This document shows positions 42,298-49,281 of a stretch of DNA of 49,281 bases, in pieces. Numbering within the stretch: position 1 is the stretch's first letter; each line of letters begins with the position of its first letter. The notes beneath the pieces were generated by a model. It was not told where the DNA came from. It ran no database searches and worked only from the letters and a program-made list of their open reading frames with translations. This DNA is from Gammaproteobacteria bacterium (GTDB lineage: Bacteria; Pseudomonadota; Gammaproteobacteria; Pseudomonadales; Azotimanducaceae), in assembly GCA_018647445.1 (NCBI GenBank), contig JABGTE010000022.1, positions 1 through 49,281 of the forward strand. Reading direction: 5' to 3'. Position numbers and translations under genes: made by a program.

Positions 42298-44004
42298 ATG
42301 TCAGCAAAGCTAAAACCTATCAGCGGCCTCACTCGCCGCCTAATTCAAGACGGCTTTATCGAATTAGAGGATGCTGAAAAGTATAGCGTTGAAGCCAACA
42401 AAGCTCGGCAACCGCTCGTAGCCTATCTGGTTAAAGAGAAAATTATTTCCGCTGAGGCCATTGCAGCGGCCGCGGCCAGTGAATTCGGCACCGCCATAAT
42501 TGATTTAGATGCACTAGACCCCAGCATGGTCCCTGAGGGCTTGGTGAGTGAAAAACTCATACGAGACCATCATGCCTTCCCGCTGTTTCAACGCGGAAAG
42601 CGGCTGTTTGTGGCCGTATCAGATCCCACCAATCGCGCCGCACTGACCGATATTCAGTTTCAAACCGGAATTACCACGGAAGAGGTCTTGGTGCGCGAGG
42701 ACCAGCTCACCGCTTACATCGATCATCATTTAGGTGAACCTGAAGAAGAGGGTTTGACAGACTTCGGCGATGATGTTGATCTCGACCTTGAAACCATTGA
42801 CCCCGATCAGGAAGAGGAGGATACCAGTGCTCCGACCGACGATACGCCAGTGGTCCGATTTATTAACCAAATGCTGCTGAACGCCATTCGGCTCGGTTCG
42901 TCTGATCTACATTTTGAACCTTTTGAGAAATCCTACAAAGTACGCTTCCGAACGGACGGTATCTTGCATGAAGTCGCAAGCCCGCCCGTTACATTATCGC
43001 CGCGGATCGCGGCGCGCCTGAAGGTCATGAGCCAAATGGACATCTCGGAACGCCGAGTGCCCCAGGATGGCCGTATCAAGCTGAAGGTCTCCAAGACCAA
43101 ATCAATCGACTTTCGAGTGAACACCCTCCCGGTCCTGTTTGGTGAAAAAATTGTTCTGCGAATCTTGGATGCCAGCGCGGCCCAAATGGGGATTGATGCC
43201 TTGGGGTATGATGATGACCAAAAGGCCTTATACCTTGAAGCTTTAAACAAACCGCAAGGTATGTTTTTAGTCACCGGCCCAACCGGGTCGGGTAAAACCG
43301 TGTCACTTTATACTGGCCTTAATATCTTGAACACGCCGGAGCTGAATATTTCAACAGCTGAAGATCCCGTTGAAATCAACCTAGAAGGCATTAACCAATG
43401 CCCTGTGAACGCTAAGGTTGGACTTGATTTCTCGGCCGCACTCCGGTCGTTCCTGCGTCAAGACCCGGATATCGTGATGGTCGGCGAGATCCGAGATATC
43501 GAGACAGCCGAAATTGCAATTAAAGCCGCTCAAACCGGGCACATGGTCTTGTCCACATTGCACACCAATTCCGCGCCCGAAACCATCACGCGCCTGCGTA
43601 ACATGGGGGTGCCGGCATTTAACTTAGCAACCTCTATTAACCTCATTGTTGCCCAGCGATTGGCCCGCAGACTTTGCAGCTGTAAAGAAAAAATTGATGT
43701 GCCCGAAACCGCCCTGCTCGAGAAAGGATTTACCCAGGCAGACTTGGACGCAGGGCTTGATATTTACGGCCCCAAGGGCTGTGACAAATGTAACGGCGGG
43801 TACAAAGGTCGGGTAGGCGTTTATGAGGTGGTCAAGATCACGCCAGAAATCTCCAAAGTAATCATGGAAGATGGCAATTCGCTCGAAATTTCCCGCATTT
43901 GCCAAGAACAGGGCTTTCGGAACATCTATCAATCGGCGCTACTTAAGGTAAAACAGGGCCTCACGAGTCTGAATGAAGTCGATCGCGTCACGAGTGGTCA
44001 CTAG
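42298..44004 (+). CDS. pilB: PilB, type IV pilus assembly ATPase
   Basis: 568 residues from ATG 42298. The N-terminal MshEN-like domain (GLTRRLIQDGFIELEDAEKYSVEANKARQPL region) is followed by the hexameric motor. Walker A is TGPTGSGKTVSLY, the Asp box is TAEDPVEINLEGI, Walker B DPDIVMVGEIRDIETAE, and the His box TGHMVLSTLHTNSA. A tetracysteine zinc site follows (CSCKE...CDKCNGGYKGR). It powers pilus extension. The track start at 42256 adds 14 residues that do not fit the family. First gene of pilB-pilC-pilD-coaE-yacG. Confidence 0.97.
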   Translation: MSAKLKPISGLTRRLIQDGFIELEDAEKYSVEANKARQPLVAYLVKEKIISAEAIAAAAASEFGTAIIDLDALDPSMVPEGLVSEKLIRDHHAFPLFQRGKRLFVAVSDPTNRAALTDIQFQTGITTEEVLVREDQLTAYIDHHLGEPEEEGLTDFGDDVDLDLETIDPDQEEEDTSAPTDDTPVVRFINQMLLNAIRLGSSDLHFEPFEKSYKVRFRTDGILHEVASPPVTLSPRIAARLKVMSQMDISERRVPQDGRIKLKVSKTKSIDFRVNTLPVLFGEKIVLRILDASAAQMGIDALGYDDDQKALYLEALNKPQGMFLVTGPTGSGKTVSLYTGLNILNTPELNISTAEDPVEINLEGINQCPVNAKVGLDFSAALRSFLRQDPDIVMVGEIRDIETAEIAIKAAQTGHMVLSTLHTNSAPETITRLRNMGVPAFNLATSINLIVAQRLARRLCSCKEKIDVPETALLEKGFTQADLDAGLDIYGPKGCDKCNGGYKGRVGVYEVVKITPEISKVIMEDGNSLEISRICQEQGFRNIYQSALLKVKQGLTSLNEVDRVTSGH

Positions 44005-44015
44005 GAACAATCCCC

Positions 44016-45230
44016 ATGGCTGAAGATCTGATTTTTGACTGGAAAGGTACCGATAGAGCGGGCAAAAAAGTCTCAGGTGAGATCAAGGGTATTAACGTTA
44101 ACTTGGTTAAGGCCCAGCTGAGAAAGCAAGGCATCAATGCGGGTAGCGTTAAAAAACGAGCGAAGCCGATGTTTTCATTTGGCGGTAAAAAAATAGGGCC
44201 CGCAGATATAGCATTGTTTACTCGTCAACTGGCTACCATGATGAAGGCTGGGGTCCCATTGGTGCAGTCTTTTGATATTGTTGCGGGCGGTGTCGACAAC
44301 CCAGCAATGAAAGCGTTGATTAAAAATATTGCCAACGAAGTCTCTGGGGGCAATAGCTTTGCAGCGGCCGTAAGTGCTCAGCCGAAGGAATATTTTGATG
44401 AACTGTTTTGCAATCTAATCTCGGCAGGCGAACAATCAGGCTCACTCGAAACCATGCTGGATCGCCTTGCAACCTATAAAGAAAAATCTGAAGCACTAAA
44501 AGCAAAGATCAAGAGCGCCATGAATTACCCTATCTCGGTGCTGGTCATCGCAGGGATCGTGACGGTCATCCTATTAATCAAAGTCATTCCCCAATTTGAA
44601 AGCATGTTCAGCAGCTTTGGCGGAGAGCTACCGGCATTTACCCAAATGGTTGTTCGCGCCTCAGAATTCATGCAGGCCTGGTGGCTCGTAATCATGATTG
44701 GCATTGGCGTCACTTATGCTGGCTATAAGCAAATTCACAAAACGTCCCAAGCCTTCCGAGACGGCCAAGAGCGTTTGACACTCAAAATGCCAGTTATTGG
44801 TGACATCATCGACAAATCCTGTGTTGCACGTTTTGCCCGAACCTTGTCCACGACCTTCGCGGCCGGCGTGCCGCTGGTTGACGCACTGGACTCAGCATCC
44901 GGCGCCGCCGGCAATGTCGTTTATAAGGACGCGATTCTTAAAATCAAAAGCGAAGTCTCTGGCGGGACCCAGCTCAACCATGCCATGCGTCAGGCCAATG
45001 TTTTCCCGAGCATGGTCGTTCAAATGGTATCGATCGGCGAAGAATCTGGCGCACTCGACGCCATGCTCGATAAATCCGCAACCTACTATGAAGAGATGGT
45101 TGATAATGCCGTTGATGGCCTGACCAGTATGATCGAGCCCATCATCATGGCCTTCCTAGGGGTTGTTGTCGGCGGCATGATGATTGCCATGTACCTTCCC
45201 ATCTTCCAAATGGGCGGCGCGATGAGCTAA
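44016..45230 (+). CDS. pilC: PilC, type IV pilus inner-membrane platform protein
   Basis: A 404-residue T2SSF-family protein. Two homologous cytoplasmic helical bundles (IALFTRQLATMMKAGVPLVQSF and CVARFARTLSTTFAAGVPLVDALD) are each followed by membrane helices (YPISVLVIAGIVTVILLIKVIPQF and EPIIMAFLGVVVGGMMIAMYLPIFQM). It links PilB to the assembling pilus. AGGA precedes the ATG by 10 bases; 11 bases separate it from pilB. Coupled to pilD by TAATG. Confidence 0.97.
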   Translation: MAEDLIFDWKGTDRAGKKVSGEIKGINVNLVKAQLRKQGINAGSVKKRAKPMFSFGGKKIGPADIALFTRQLATMMKAGVPLVQSFDIVAGGVDNPAMKALIKNIANEVSGGNSFAAAVSAQPKEYFDELFCNLISAGEQSGSLETMLDRLATYKEKSEALKAKIKSAMNYPISVLVIAGIVTVILLIKVIPQFESMFSSFGGELPAFTQMVVRASEFMQAWWLVIMIGIGVTYAGYKQIHKTSQAFRDGQERLTLKMPVIGDIIDKSCVARFARTLSTTFAAGVPLVDALDSASGAAGNVVYKDAILKIKSEVSGGTQLNHAMRQANVFPSMVVQMVSIGEESGALDAMLDKSATYYEEMVDNAVDGLTSMIEPIIMAFLGVVVGGMMIAMYLPIFQMGGAMS

Positions 45231-46108
45231 TGCTGGACCAGCTTTACCTTCTACACGAACTCTATCCAGTCCTCGCGGCGACAATCGACCTTGTCTTCGG
45301 TTTATTGATTGGCAGCTTCCTGAACGTCGTCATTACAAGGCTACCACTCATACTTGAACAGCAGTGGCAGCAAGAAGCCCACTTTGTGCTTGAGCTGGAA
45401 TCCGCTGAGCCAGCGTCGACACCGTTAAGCCTGGCTCGCCCTAGGTCTCGGTGCCCGAACTGTCTCACGCAGATTAGCGCCCAGCACAACATCCCGGTTC
45501 TCAGTTATTTATTCTTGCGCGGCCGCTGTCACCATTGTGCCAAGAGCATCTCGCCTGAGTACCCGCTAGTTGAGCTAGCGGCCGGTGCAGCTACCGTATT
45601 TCTAATCCAGCACTTTGGCTTTACCGCCAATGCGGGCCTTGCCTGTCTTTTCACCTATGCCCTCATCACCCTGGCGATGATCGATTTTAAAACCACCCTG
45701 CTACCCGACTCGATCACCCTGAGCTTTCTGTGGCTCGGTATTCTTGCGAACTTAAATGATGGGTTTACCGACCTGCCCAGCTCGGTTATTGGCGCCATGG
45801 CGGGCTATCTGTCGCTCTGGCTTGTTTACTGGGGCTTTAAACTCGCGACTGGAAAAGACGGCATGGGCTTCGGCGATTTCAAGCTACTCGCCATGCTTGG
45901 GGCTTGGGTGGGCTGGCAGCTCCTCCCAATCGTTATCTTATTATCCTCCTTTACCGGCGCCCTGATCGGCCTCACCTTAATCGCGCTGGGCCGGGACAAG
46001 AGCCATCCCATTCCCTTTGGCCCCTATTTAGCGATCGCCGGCTGGCTGGCTTTAATCTGGGGCGATGACATCACGCAGCAATACTTTCAGCTCATAAACC
46101 TGGCATGA
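45230..46108 (+). CDS. pilD: PilD, prepilin peptidase and N-methyltransferase
   Basis: A 292-residue eight-helix membrane enzyme that trims prepilin leaders and methylates the new N-terminus. GSFLNVVITRLP is the N-terminal signature. Two CxxC pairs (CPNCLTQIS and CHHCAKS) make the zinc-binding methyltransferase domain. The catalytic aspartates lie in IDFKTTLLPDSITL and in the GFGDFKLLAMLGAWVGW motif. It also processes type II secretion pseudopilins, relevant to exeA-gspB. Start shares bases with pilC's stop. Confidence 0.97.
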   Translation: MLDQLYLLHELYPVLAATIDLVFGLLIGSFLNVVITRLPLILEQQWQQEAHFVLELESAEPASTPLSLARPRSRCPNCLTQISAQHNIPVLSYLFLRGRCHHCAKSISPEYPLVELAAGAATVFLIQHFGFTANAGLACLFTYALITLAMIDFKTTLLPDSITLSFLWLGILANLNDGFTDLPSSVIGAMAGYLSLWLVYWGFKLATGKDGMGFGDFKLLAMLGAWVGWQLLPIVILLSSFTGALIGLTLIALGRDKSHPIPFGPYLAIAGWLALIWGDDITQQYFQLINLA

Positions 46109-46704
46109 ATCAACTGATTATTGGGATAACGGGAGGCATTGGATCGGGGAAGACCGCTGTTTCTAACCGTTTCCAAGCCCTCGGCATTACCATCGCCGAT
46201 GCGGATCTTGCAGCCCGCGCAGTCGTGCAACCCGGATCTAAGCTACTCAGCGACATCGCTGCAAAATTCGGCCAAAACATCCTAACCGACACGGGCGAAT
46301 TAAATCGACCAAAACTCCGGGGTATCATCTTTGCAGATAATGATGCCCGCCGGTTTTTAGAGCGCGCAACCCATGGACCAATTATGGACCAGCTTCGCTC
46401 AGAACTGGCGACTGCGACCAGCCCTTATGCCATGTTGGTGTTATCAGCAGGCACCGGGCGAAACCCGCTCATCAACCGAATGCTGGTTGTTGACGCACCG
46501 ATAGAATTGCAACAGTCCCGCGTTTTGGCCCGGGACGGCAGTACTCTTGAGACGATCAATCAAATTATCGACGCCCAACCCGCAAGACACGAGAGGCTGG
46601 CGCTCGCAGACGATATCATTGAGAATATCGGGTCAGAGCAGGCATTAGACGACAAAGTTGCCGCGCTGCATCAATTTTATCTGGACCTAAATCATCATGA
46701 CTGA
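46105..46704 (+). CDS. coaE: CoaE, dephospho-CoA kinase
   Basis: A 199-residue kinase for the final step of CoA synthesis. P-loop is ITGGIGSGKTAVSNRF (residues 8-23), then the conserved DADLAARAVVQPGS. The NRMLVVDAPIELQQSRVLARDGST lid region and later IIDAQPARHERLALADDII complete the family pattern. It overlaps pilD by four bases (ATGA) and yacG by eight, the usual pilD-coaE-yacG arrangement. Confidence 0.96.
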   Translation: MNQLIIGITGGIGSGKTAVSNRFQALGITIADADLAARAVVQPGSKLLSDIAAKFGQNILTDTGELNRPKLRGIIFADNDARRFLERATHGPIMDQLRSELATATSPYAMLVLSAGTGRNPLINRMLVVDAPIELQQSRVLARDGSTLETINQIIDAQPARHERLALADDIIENIGSEQALDDKVAALHQFYLDLNHHD

Positions 46705-46888
46705 CGCCATCGTGCAATGCCCTATCTGTCGCAAAGCCGTGGCTTGGATTGCAGCCAACCGCTACAAACCCTTTTGCTCTGAACGCTGCCAACTCATCGA
46801 CTTAGGAGAATGGGCCAGTGGTAACCGCAGCATTCCAACAGATGCAGATCACGACGAGGTCACTGCGAGCGATCTTGATCAAGACTAG
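46697..46888 (+). CDS. yacG: YacG, DNA gyrase inhibitor / zinc-binding protein
   Basis: A 63-residue zinc protein. Four Cys ligands are in CPICRKAV (pair) and YKPFCSERCQLIDLGEWASG, the family signature. YacG binds GyrB and blocks DNA binding in E. coli. The acidic C-terminal tail (DADHDEVTASDLDQD) is variable. It ends the pil/coaE operon and converges on argJ with three bases between. Confidence 0.96.
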   Translation: MTDAIVQCPICRKAVAWIAANRYKPFCSERCQLIDLGEWASGNRSIPTDADHDEVTASDLDQD

Positions 46889-46891
46889 GGA

Positions 46892-48100
46892 TTACGTGCG
46901 GTATTCCGCATTGATCTTAATGTAGTCATGGGATAAATCACTCGTCCAAACAGTCTCCGAGCAGTCACCCGCATTAAGATTAACGTGCAGCAGGATCTCT
47001 GCCGCCGCCATTGCCCTGGCGCCATCGGCCTCTTCATACTGCTTATTTTTAATCCCGCCGCGCATTAAACACACATCGCCAATACAAAGGTCTACCAAGC
47101 TCGCATCAAAAGGCGTTGCCACCTTGCCCATCGCCATCGCAAGACGCCCCCAATTGGCATCACTGGCAAAGAGCGCCGTTTTCACAAGCGGCGAGTTGGC
47201 AATTGAAAAAGCCATCTCCAAAGCCTGTGCCTCTGTTTCTGCGCCAGCCACCTGAACTGTTACAAATTTGGTTGCACCCTCGCCGTCCCGCACAAGGCCA
47301 TGCGCCAGTTCCAACATCAAATCTGTGAGCGCGTCCTGAAATTCAGCTTGGGCTTCAAGGTCTTCGTCAAGATCGATCCCAGATCGACCGCTGGCCATCA
47401 GCACCACCGCATCATTGGTCGAAGTATCACTGTCAACGGTAATTCGGTTCAAAGACAAGTCGGCTGCCGCCCGCAACATGTCTTGCAAGGTCTCTTGCCG
47501 CACCTTGGCGTCGCACCCAATAAAACACAACATTGTCGCCATATTGGGTTGGATCATGCCAGCCCCTTTAGCAATCCCCGTCAACCTGATCACGTGGCTA
47601 CCGAAATGCACCTCCCGGCAGGCAATTTTTTGCCGCGTATCCGTGGTCATGATCGCGCTTACGGCATCCAACCAGGTTTTAGTTCCCAACCCTGCTACTA
47701 AAGATTCGGCCGATGCTTCAAAGCGCTCAATCGGTAAGCGCTCGCCTATGACGCCCGTCGAAAAAGGCAGCACCGCTGATGCGTCCATCCCTTCTAAGGT
47801 TGCGACGGCCTGACAACAGCGCAATGCGTCCTCAAGCCCGGCGTCACCGGTTGCTGCGTTGGCGTTACCACTATTAATCAACAAATACCGGGCGCTGCCT
47901 TTTGCTTGATGGGCTTTTGCCAAAATAACCGGTGCAGCCGGAAAATGGTTTCGAGTCCAGAGGCTCGCGATCGACGTCCCTTGTGCACACCGGATGAGTA
48001 ATAAATCGTCTCGATTTTGGTACCGAATGCCCGCAGCAAGCGTGTTCAGTTCAATGCCATCGATGGGAAACCAATCAAGACGGTTACCGCCAACAGCCAT
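46892..48100 (-). CDS. argJ: ArgJ, bifunctional ornithine acetyltransferase / N-acetylglutamate synthase
   Basis: 402 residues from ATG 48100. It recycles the acetyl group between acetylornithine and glutamate in arginine synthesis. The proenzyme cleaves itself at the Ala-Thr bond in NMATMLCFIGCDA, exposing the nucleophilic Thr. NSGNANAATGDAGLEDA, STGVIGERLPI and TVDSDTSTNDAVVLMASG are other signatures. The start is set by TAATG overlap with the secA stop; the track's 48121 start reads into secA. It is the last gene downstream of secA. Confidence 0.95.
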   Translation of the reverse strand: MAVGGNRLDWFPIDGIELNTLAAGIRYQNRDDLLLIRCAQGTSIASLWTRNHFPAAPVILAKAHQAKGSARYLLINSGNANAATGDAGLEDALRCCQAVATLEGMDASAVLPFSTGVIGERLPIERFEASAESLVAGLGTKTWLDAVSAIMTTDTRQKIACREVHFGSHVIRLTGIAKGAGMIQPNMATMLCFIGCDAKVRQETLQDMLRAAADLSLNRITVDSDTSTNDAVVLMASGRSGIDLDEDLEAQAEFQDALTDLMLELAHGLVRDGEGATKFVTVQVAGAETEAQALEMAFSIANSPLVKTALFASDANWGRLAMAMGKVATPFDASLVDLCIGDVCLMRGGIKNKQYEEADGARAMAAAEILLHVNLNAGDCSETVWTSDLSHDYIKINAEYRT

Positions 48101-49281
48101 TAGCCCAATCGCCCATGGCACGCTTTATATTTTTTGCCGGACCCGCAAGGACAGACCTCATTACGGCCAACTTTTTTCTCGGGCCGCACGAACGGCGCCG
48201 CCTGTTCTGGCTCTGGGATTTCAGATTCTGGTGCATCCGGCGACTGGGATTTCTGAAAAATCATTTTGCTTTTTGCAGCTTCGGCTCGACGACGGTCTTC
48301 TAAGGCCTGAGCATTTTCGTCCGCTTGAAACTGAACTCGCGACAAAAATCGAATGACTTCTACTTTCACGTTATACAGCAACCCTTCGAACAACTCGAAG
48401 GCCTCTCGTTTATATTCCTGCTTTGGTTGCTTTTGAGCATAAGCCCTAAGATGGATCCCTTGCCTGAGATAGTCCATCCCGGCCAAGTGCTCCTTCCATA
48501 GATTGTCTAAAATATCGAGCATAATGCGCTTTTCAAACAGCCGGAGTTCTTGCCCAAGCAGCGCTTCTTTTTCGGCATAGCGCGCTTGGGCTTGCTCGAC
48601 AATGATACGGCGAAGATCTTCTTCGATTAAAGACTCATCTGCATCGAGCATCGATTGAACCGGCACATCAAGGCCAAAATCAGTCGACAGCGCCTGCGTC
48701 AAGCCTGGCACGTCCCACTGCTCAATCAGACTTTGTGGCGGTATATAGCCACTAACCGTGTCGTTTAAAACATCCTCCCACAGTGCACTAATGGTCTCTG
48801 AGACATCCGAGGTTTCCATCAACTCATTCCGCTGCCGATAGATCATTTGCCGCTGATCGTTAGCGACATCATCGTATTCCAACAACTGCTTTCGAATATC
48901 AAAGTTTCTAGCTTCGACCTTCTTTTGGGCGCGTTCGATTGAATTGGTAACGATGCGCGCCTCGATGGGTACACCGGGCTCACTAACGCCTTGCATCAAA
49001 CCTCGCATCCTGTCCGAGGCAAAAATTCGCATTAAATTGTCTTCTAATGACAAATAAAACCGGGAATATCCTGGATCACCTTGCCGACCCGCCCGACCTC
49101 GAAGCTGGTTGTCGATCCGACGACTTTCATGTCGCTCGGTGCCGATCACGTGTAGCCCCCCGGCTTGCAAAACCTGCTCATGGCGGGTTTGCCAGGCGGT
49201 TTTTAACGCTGCAACTTCCGCGTCACTCGGAGCCTCCAGGGCTGCGGCTTCCGCCTCCCAGTTACCCCCAAGAATAATATC
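48100..49281 (-). CDS. secA: SecA, preprotein translocase ATPase, C-terminal part
   Basis: The minus frame is open from base 49281 to TAA at 48100-48102 (393 codons), so this is the C-terminal 43% or so of a protein of about 900 residues. It includes LHVIGTERHESRRIDNQLRGRAGRQGDPGYSRFYLSLEDNLMRIF in pieces, the helical scaffold and wing domains (WKEHLAGMDYLRQGIHLRAY), and the linker. The C-terminal zinc motif CPCGSGKKYKACHG binds SecB and lipids. SecA drives protein export through SecYEG. The track start at 49170 is an internal Met. Coupled to argJ. Confidence 0.98.
   Translation of the reverse strand, partial: DIILGGNWEAEAAALEAPSDAEVAALKTAWQTRHEQVLQAGGLHVIGTERHESRRIDNQLRGRAGRQGDPGYSRFYLSLEDNLMRIFASDRMRGLMQGVSEPGVPIEARIVTNSIERAQKKVEARNFDIRKQLLEYDDVANDQRQMIYRQRNELMETSDVSETISALWEDVLNDTVSGYIPPQSLIEQWDVPGLTQALSTDFGLDVPVQSMLDADESLIEEDLRRIIVEQAQARYAEKEALLGQELRLFEKRIMLDILDNLWKEHLAGMDYLRQGIHLRAYAQKQPKQEYKREAFELFEGLLYNVKVEVIRFLSRVQFQADENAQALEDRRRAEAAKSKMIFQKSQSPDAPESEIPEPEQAAPFVRPEKKVGRNEVCPCGSGKKYKACHGRLG

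Noticed and set aside
47300-47813. 130-codon plus-strand ORFs inside argJ
   Set aside because: They are shadows of the argJ coding strand with no independent signals.

Overview
The window looks like chromosomal DNA of a free-living, probably marine gammaproteobacterium related to the Pseudomonadales/Oceanospirillales. The evidence is a pilA | pilB-pilC-pilD-coaE-yacG locus flanked by tRNA-Thr, nadC, ampD and ampE (the order I recall from Pseudomonas), a large single-chain AceE with AceF, MetR, MoaB/MoeA, an ExeA/GspB pair and a TRAP-transporter receptor. I cannot name the species. No prophage, insertion sequence or CRISPR array is visible. Almost all the DNA is densely packed core genes with short gaps.

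Region by region: 1-4.7 kb carries a cut-off TRAP receptor, an alpha/beta hydrolase, a TauD-type dioxygenase, two small unknown proteins, a PdxH-like flavoprotein, a candidate small RNA (3446-3633) and metR. 4.9-8.7 kb holds an unusual cluster: a GT4 glycosyltransferase, a SAM methyltransferase and an alpha/alpha-toroid (prenyltransferase/cyclase-like) protein in one operon, facing a second methyltransferase. The latter ends a moaB-moeA-small-membrane-protein operon. 10.6-10.8 kb holds what looks like a remnant of a NhaD Na+/H+ antiporter. 10.9-16.2 kb is metabolic: a crotonase, a MalY/PatB C-S lyase, msrA, purC and a sulfhydrylase controlled by a clear SAM-II riboswitch. 16.2-25.7 kb has apeB, sbcB, an SLC13 transporter, an acyltransferase, exeA-gspB, a coiled-coil membrane protein, a PuuD-like protein and DUF2835.

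25.8-27.9 kb is groES-groEL under a CIRCE operator and a strong promoter. 28-37.6 kb holds an alkyltransferase-like repair protein, an AmpG-like permease, yajQ, a cobalamin adenosyltransferase, aceE-aceF and ampD-ampE-btuF. 37.7-40.5 kb holds a retropepsin-like protease, nadC, a heptamer tandem repeat and a cytochrome P450. 40.5-46.9 kb holds tRNA-Thr(CGT), an AT-rich gene-poor gap, pilA, pilBCD, coaE and yacG. The window ends with argJ and the 3' part of secA.

Linked functions: methionine/sulfur metabolism recurs (metR, MalY/PatB, the SAM-II-controlled sulfhydrylase, msrA). So does cell-wall recycling with wall-anchored secretion (AmpG-like, ampD, ampE, exeA-gspB), and cobalamin use (BtuF, adenosyltransferase). 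The most interesting unexplained items are the GT4/methyltransferase/toroid cluster, the orphan transcript with a 13-nt anti-SD complement, the SAM-II riboswitch in this host type, the 8-copy heptamer repeat before the P450 gene and the pilA-tRNA-Thr gap. Several genes too short for the ORF track were found by reading: 2255-2425, 8705-8884, 40957-41073 and the 10662-10793 remnant.
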